DNA from: Methanobacteriota archaeon
GTDB lineage: Archaea; Thermoplasmatota; Thermoplasmata; RBG-16-68-12
DNA: 33,744 bases
Reading direction: 5' to 3'
NCBI GenBank assembly: GCA_005878525.1
Contig: VBMB01000140.1
Span: 1 to 33,744 of the forward strand
Positions within the stretch are counted from its first letter, which is position 1. Each line of letters starts with the position of its first letter. Below the pieces are notes generated by a model. It was not told the origin of the DNA and did not search any database. It worked only from the letters and a program-made list of their open reading frames with translations. This document shows, one piece after another, positions 32,084 through 33,744 of this stretch. Both the position numbers and the translations under genes were made by a program.

Positions 32084-33460
32084 ATGGGTGGCGTCCCTTT
32101 CGCAGCGTCAGCAGTGCTCCTGGCCCTCGTGTCGACGGCCCCCGAGGAGAGTGGGAAGTCGCCCGCCTCCCCGAAACTGCCCGGACGCGCCCGCGGGAAT
32201 CCGGCTCGGGAACCGAGCGAACTCGAAAAGTTCTTTCAGCTGAATCCGGAGGAGAAGTTCGACCTCGAGGCCACGAACCTCATTGACGCGCCGAAGCTCG
32301 TCGAAGAGGCCCGAGGTGAAAAGAGAGTCCTGCGAGACGTGTTGCGAACGGCGGAGGCGTTGTTGCCTCGAGTCCGCGCCGAGACGGAAGACCCGCTTCT
32401 GGTGAGCGCGATCCTCCGCAACAAGACGCTGGACTGGGTTCGTCGCAGCCCCTCCGATTCGAGTTGGGCGGAAACGATGCCGCTTCGATGGGGCGGAATT
32501 TTCTACGAGTCGAGGGTCCCTGGAGGCCGGCTGTGCCGGAAGCTCTCCACCCGATTGGCCGGTCTCATCACCCTATGTGTCGAGGCGAGTGGTGCGGTCG
32601 CATTTCTCCGCGCGGGAGTCACCGGCCTATTTCGAGGCTCGGCCATGATGGCGAAGATCGTGCAGTTCGGCCTCAGCTCCAAGCGACCGCGCCACGTGCA
32701 ACAGGTCGCCCAGGCCTATCTCGACGATCTCGCGGCGAACCGTTGTGTCGGCAAACAACCTCTTCCCCTGGAGCGCCTCAGCGAGGTCGCGCGGCGCACC
32801 GGATCGGCGGAGGTAAACATCACGCTGGTCGAGCTCTTCTCGCAAGAGGGCACGGGGACCCTCATCGTCCTCGACCCGCGGTTCCATCCGGGGATGGACC
32901 CCGTGACGATCCGCGTCGTCGCTCCGAAGACCCAAGACGATGCGGCGACCTACGACTTGGTCCACGGCGGAGTCCACGCGGTACGGGATTCTGCGGTTTC
33001 GGAGGACACGGCGGCCGAGTTGGCCACCGCCTCCCCCTGGGAACGATCAGACATGACGAAGAAAGAATGGCTCGAACTGTTCAAGGCGCTCGCGAAGCGG
33101 AAGGAACGGCTCGGGGCGCCCCCGCGGGAGAACTCCCGCGATCGCGAATCGTACAGCGGGCTCCGGGACCTGGTTTTGGCCGACGCGTCGGTGCGCCGAG
33201 CTTTTCTCGCGGTCCACTGGAAAGGCAGACCGAGTGGCCTTGCTCTCCTTGGTCAACTGCTCTCCGACGGCACACTGGTTCCGGAGTTCGACACGGACGC
33301 GGACTACCTCGAAGCGGAGTTGGAGCATCTCGGCCAGGGCCACGCGGACCATCGATCCAAAGACGGTCAGTGGAAGCTCGCTCACGGATGGACGGTGATC
33401 CGTGAAGTGGCCGACGGCAACGCGCGCACTTACAGGGCCAACGGCAAGTCGGCGGACTGA
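32084..33460 (+). CDS. hypothetical protein, 458 residues
   Basis: I do not recognise this protein. It starts with a short hydrophobic stretch (about residues 4-20, VPFAASAVLLALVSTAP), then a proline-rich linker and a charged helical region (about 48-120). A second hydrophobic stretch covers about 157-190 (LAGLITLCVEASGAVAFL), a helical middle follows, then a mixed alpha/beta part with TLIVLDPRFHPGMDPVTIRVVAP, and a charged C-terminus. It could be a membrane-attached protein. ATG 32084 lies about 35 bases downstream of GGGTTTATCG, a TATA-like element; GTG 32060 is an alternative. Codon usage looks like its neighbours. Its 3' end overlaps the convergent partial gene by about 31 bases. Confidence 0.65.
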   Translation: MGGVPFAASAVLLALVSTAPEESGKSPASPKLPGRARGNPAREPSELEKFFQLNPEEKFDLEATNLIDAPKLVEEARGEKRVLRDVLRTAEALLPRVRAETEDPLLVSAILRNKTLDWVRRSPSDSSWAETMPLRWGGIFYESRVPGGRLCRKLSTRLAGLITLCVEASGAVAFLRAGVTGLFRGSAMMAKIVQFGLSSKRPRHVQQVAQAYLDDLAANRCVGKQPLPLERLSEVARRTGSAEVNITLVELFSQEGTGTLIVLDPRFHPGMDPVTIRVVAPKTQDDAATYDLVHGGVHAVRDSAVSEDTAAELATASPWERSDMTKKEWLELFKALAKRKERLGAPPRENSRDRESYSGLRDLVLADASVRRAFLAVHWKGRPSGLALLGQLLSDGTLVPEFDTDADYLEAELEHLGQGHADHRSKDGQWKLAHGWTVIREVADGNARTYRANGKSAD

Positions 33461-33744
33461 CGGACCGTCGCGGTCAAGACCTGGTACACCTCGTCCCGAT
33501 CGAGGACACGAGGTAACACGGACTCGCTGAGGGCGCTCTCGAGGATGGCCCAGGTCGAGTCGGCCCGGACGCCTCTCGGGGCGACGACGAAGTTGAAGAA
33601 GTTGAGCGCGGAAGAGCGTGGGGCTTCACTGATGGCCGTCATGAGTGGGAGTCCACACCCCCAAGCCAGCAGTTCGTAGACCAGGTTGAGCGTCGCCATT
33701 CGGGCTTCGGCCGTCGTGTTCCGGCACAGGAGGAGGGTGCGACT
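33430..33744 (-). CDS. hypothetical protein, N-terminus beyond the window edge
   Basis: The frame is open from the right edge (SRTLLLCRNTTAEARMATLN and onward) to a stop at 33430. The visible 104 residues include a hydrophobic segment VYELLAWGCGLPLMTAI and an amphipathic C-terminus ending VRQSADLPLAL. I recognise no family. ATG 33699 could be an internal start, but the upstream codons look coding, so I treat it as truncated by the window. The overlap with the convergent 458-residue gene is about 31 bases. Confidence 0.5.
   Translation of the reverse strand, partial: SRTLLLCRNTTAEARMATLNLVYELLAWGCGLPLMTAISEAPRSSALNFFNFVVAPRGVRADSTWAILESALSESVLPRVLDRDEVYQVLTATVRQSADLPLAL

Noticed and set aside
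1-33744. CRISPR arrays, insertion sequences, integrase or phage genes
   Set aside because: No regularly spaced repeats, transposase motifs or terminal inverted repeats were seen anywhere in the window.

Overview
The window looks like a piece of a GC-rich archaeal chromosome. The archaeal evidence is: TATA-like boxes about 25-35 bases upstream of many starts, often with little or no leader; a tRNA gene with such a box 26 bases upstream; a helix-turn-helix of the archaeal bacterio-opsin-activator (HTH_10) type; and a protein with the catalytic core of the archaeal/eukaryotic primase small subunit. A member of the Thermoplasmatota is my best guess, but no marker gene here fixes the phylum. No rRNA, CRISPR array, insertion sequence or prophage is visible.

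Layout. 1-2302: the 5' part of tRNA-Arg(TCT), a P1-family (S58) peptidase and a saccharopine-dehydrogenase-like oxidoreductase. 2378-7760: a molybdenum block with fdhD and a YdeP/FdhF-like molybdopterin oxidoreductase (overlapping, minus strand), then divergently a MoaD/ThiS-like sulfur carrier, an Asp-box beta-propeller protein and a MobA-like nucleotidyltransferase. 7735-14805: aromatic and central carbon metabolism with an HPPD-like dioxygenase, an MFS transporter, a CBS protein, a fumarylacetoacetase-family protein, homogentisate dioxygenase and aconitase. 14985-20632: a frameshifted NAD-dependent epimerase, then three tandem DmdA/GcvT-like methyltransferase-fold paralogues, with an arginine-deiminase/DDAH-family gene on the opposite strand between the first two. 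20682-24730: aldo/keto reductase, a compact PriS-like protein, a RidA protein with a lysine-rich tail, an Ada-like fusion of an HTH_10 regulator with O6-alkylguanine-DNA alkyltransferase, and a TfoX-N protein. 24879-27616: a three-gene ABC importer. 27627-33744: flavin reductase-like protein, a terpene-cyclase-fold repeat protein overlapping a Tag 3-methyladenine glycosylase, an alpha/beta hydrolase, a sulfite-oxidase-like molybdoenzyme, an unrecognised 458-residue protein and an edge-truncated unrecognised gene.

Themes. Molybdenum cofactor recurs (FdhD, FdhF-like, MoaD, MobA, sulfite-oxidase fold). Tyrosine/homogentisate breakdown is represented by HPPD-like, HmgA and FAH-family proteins, with no visible maleylacetoacetate isomerase. 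Alkylated-base repair is represented by Tag and the Ada-like fusion. One-carbon or methylamine chemistry is suggested, but not proven, by the DmdA-like trio, the DDAH-like gene and the formate-dehydrogenase-like pair.

The best candidates for something undescribed are: the archaeal Ada-like fusion with overlapping palindromes upstream; the minimal primase; the DmdA-like triplet; the translationally adjacent MoaD/beta-propeller pair; and the lysine-tailed RidA. All functional calls come from motif recognition by eye; no database search was run.
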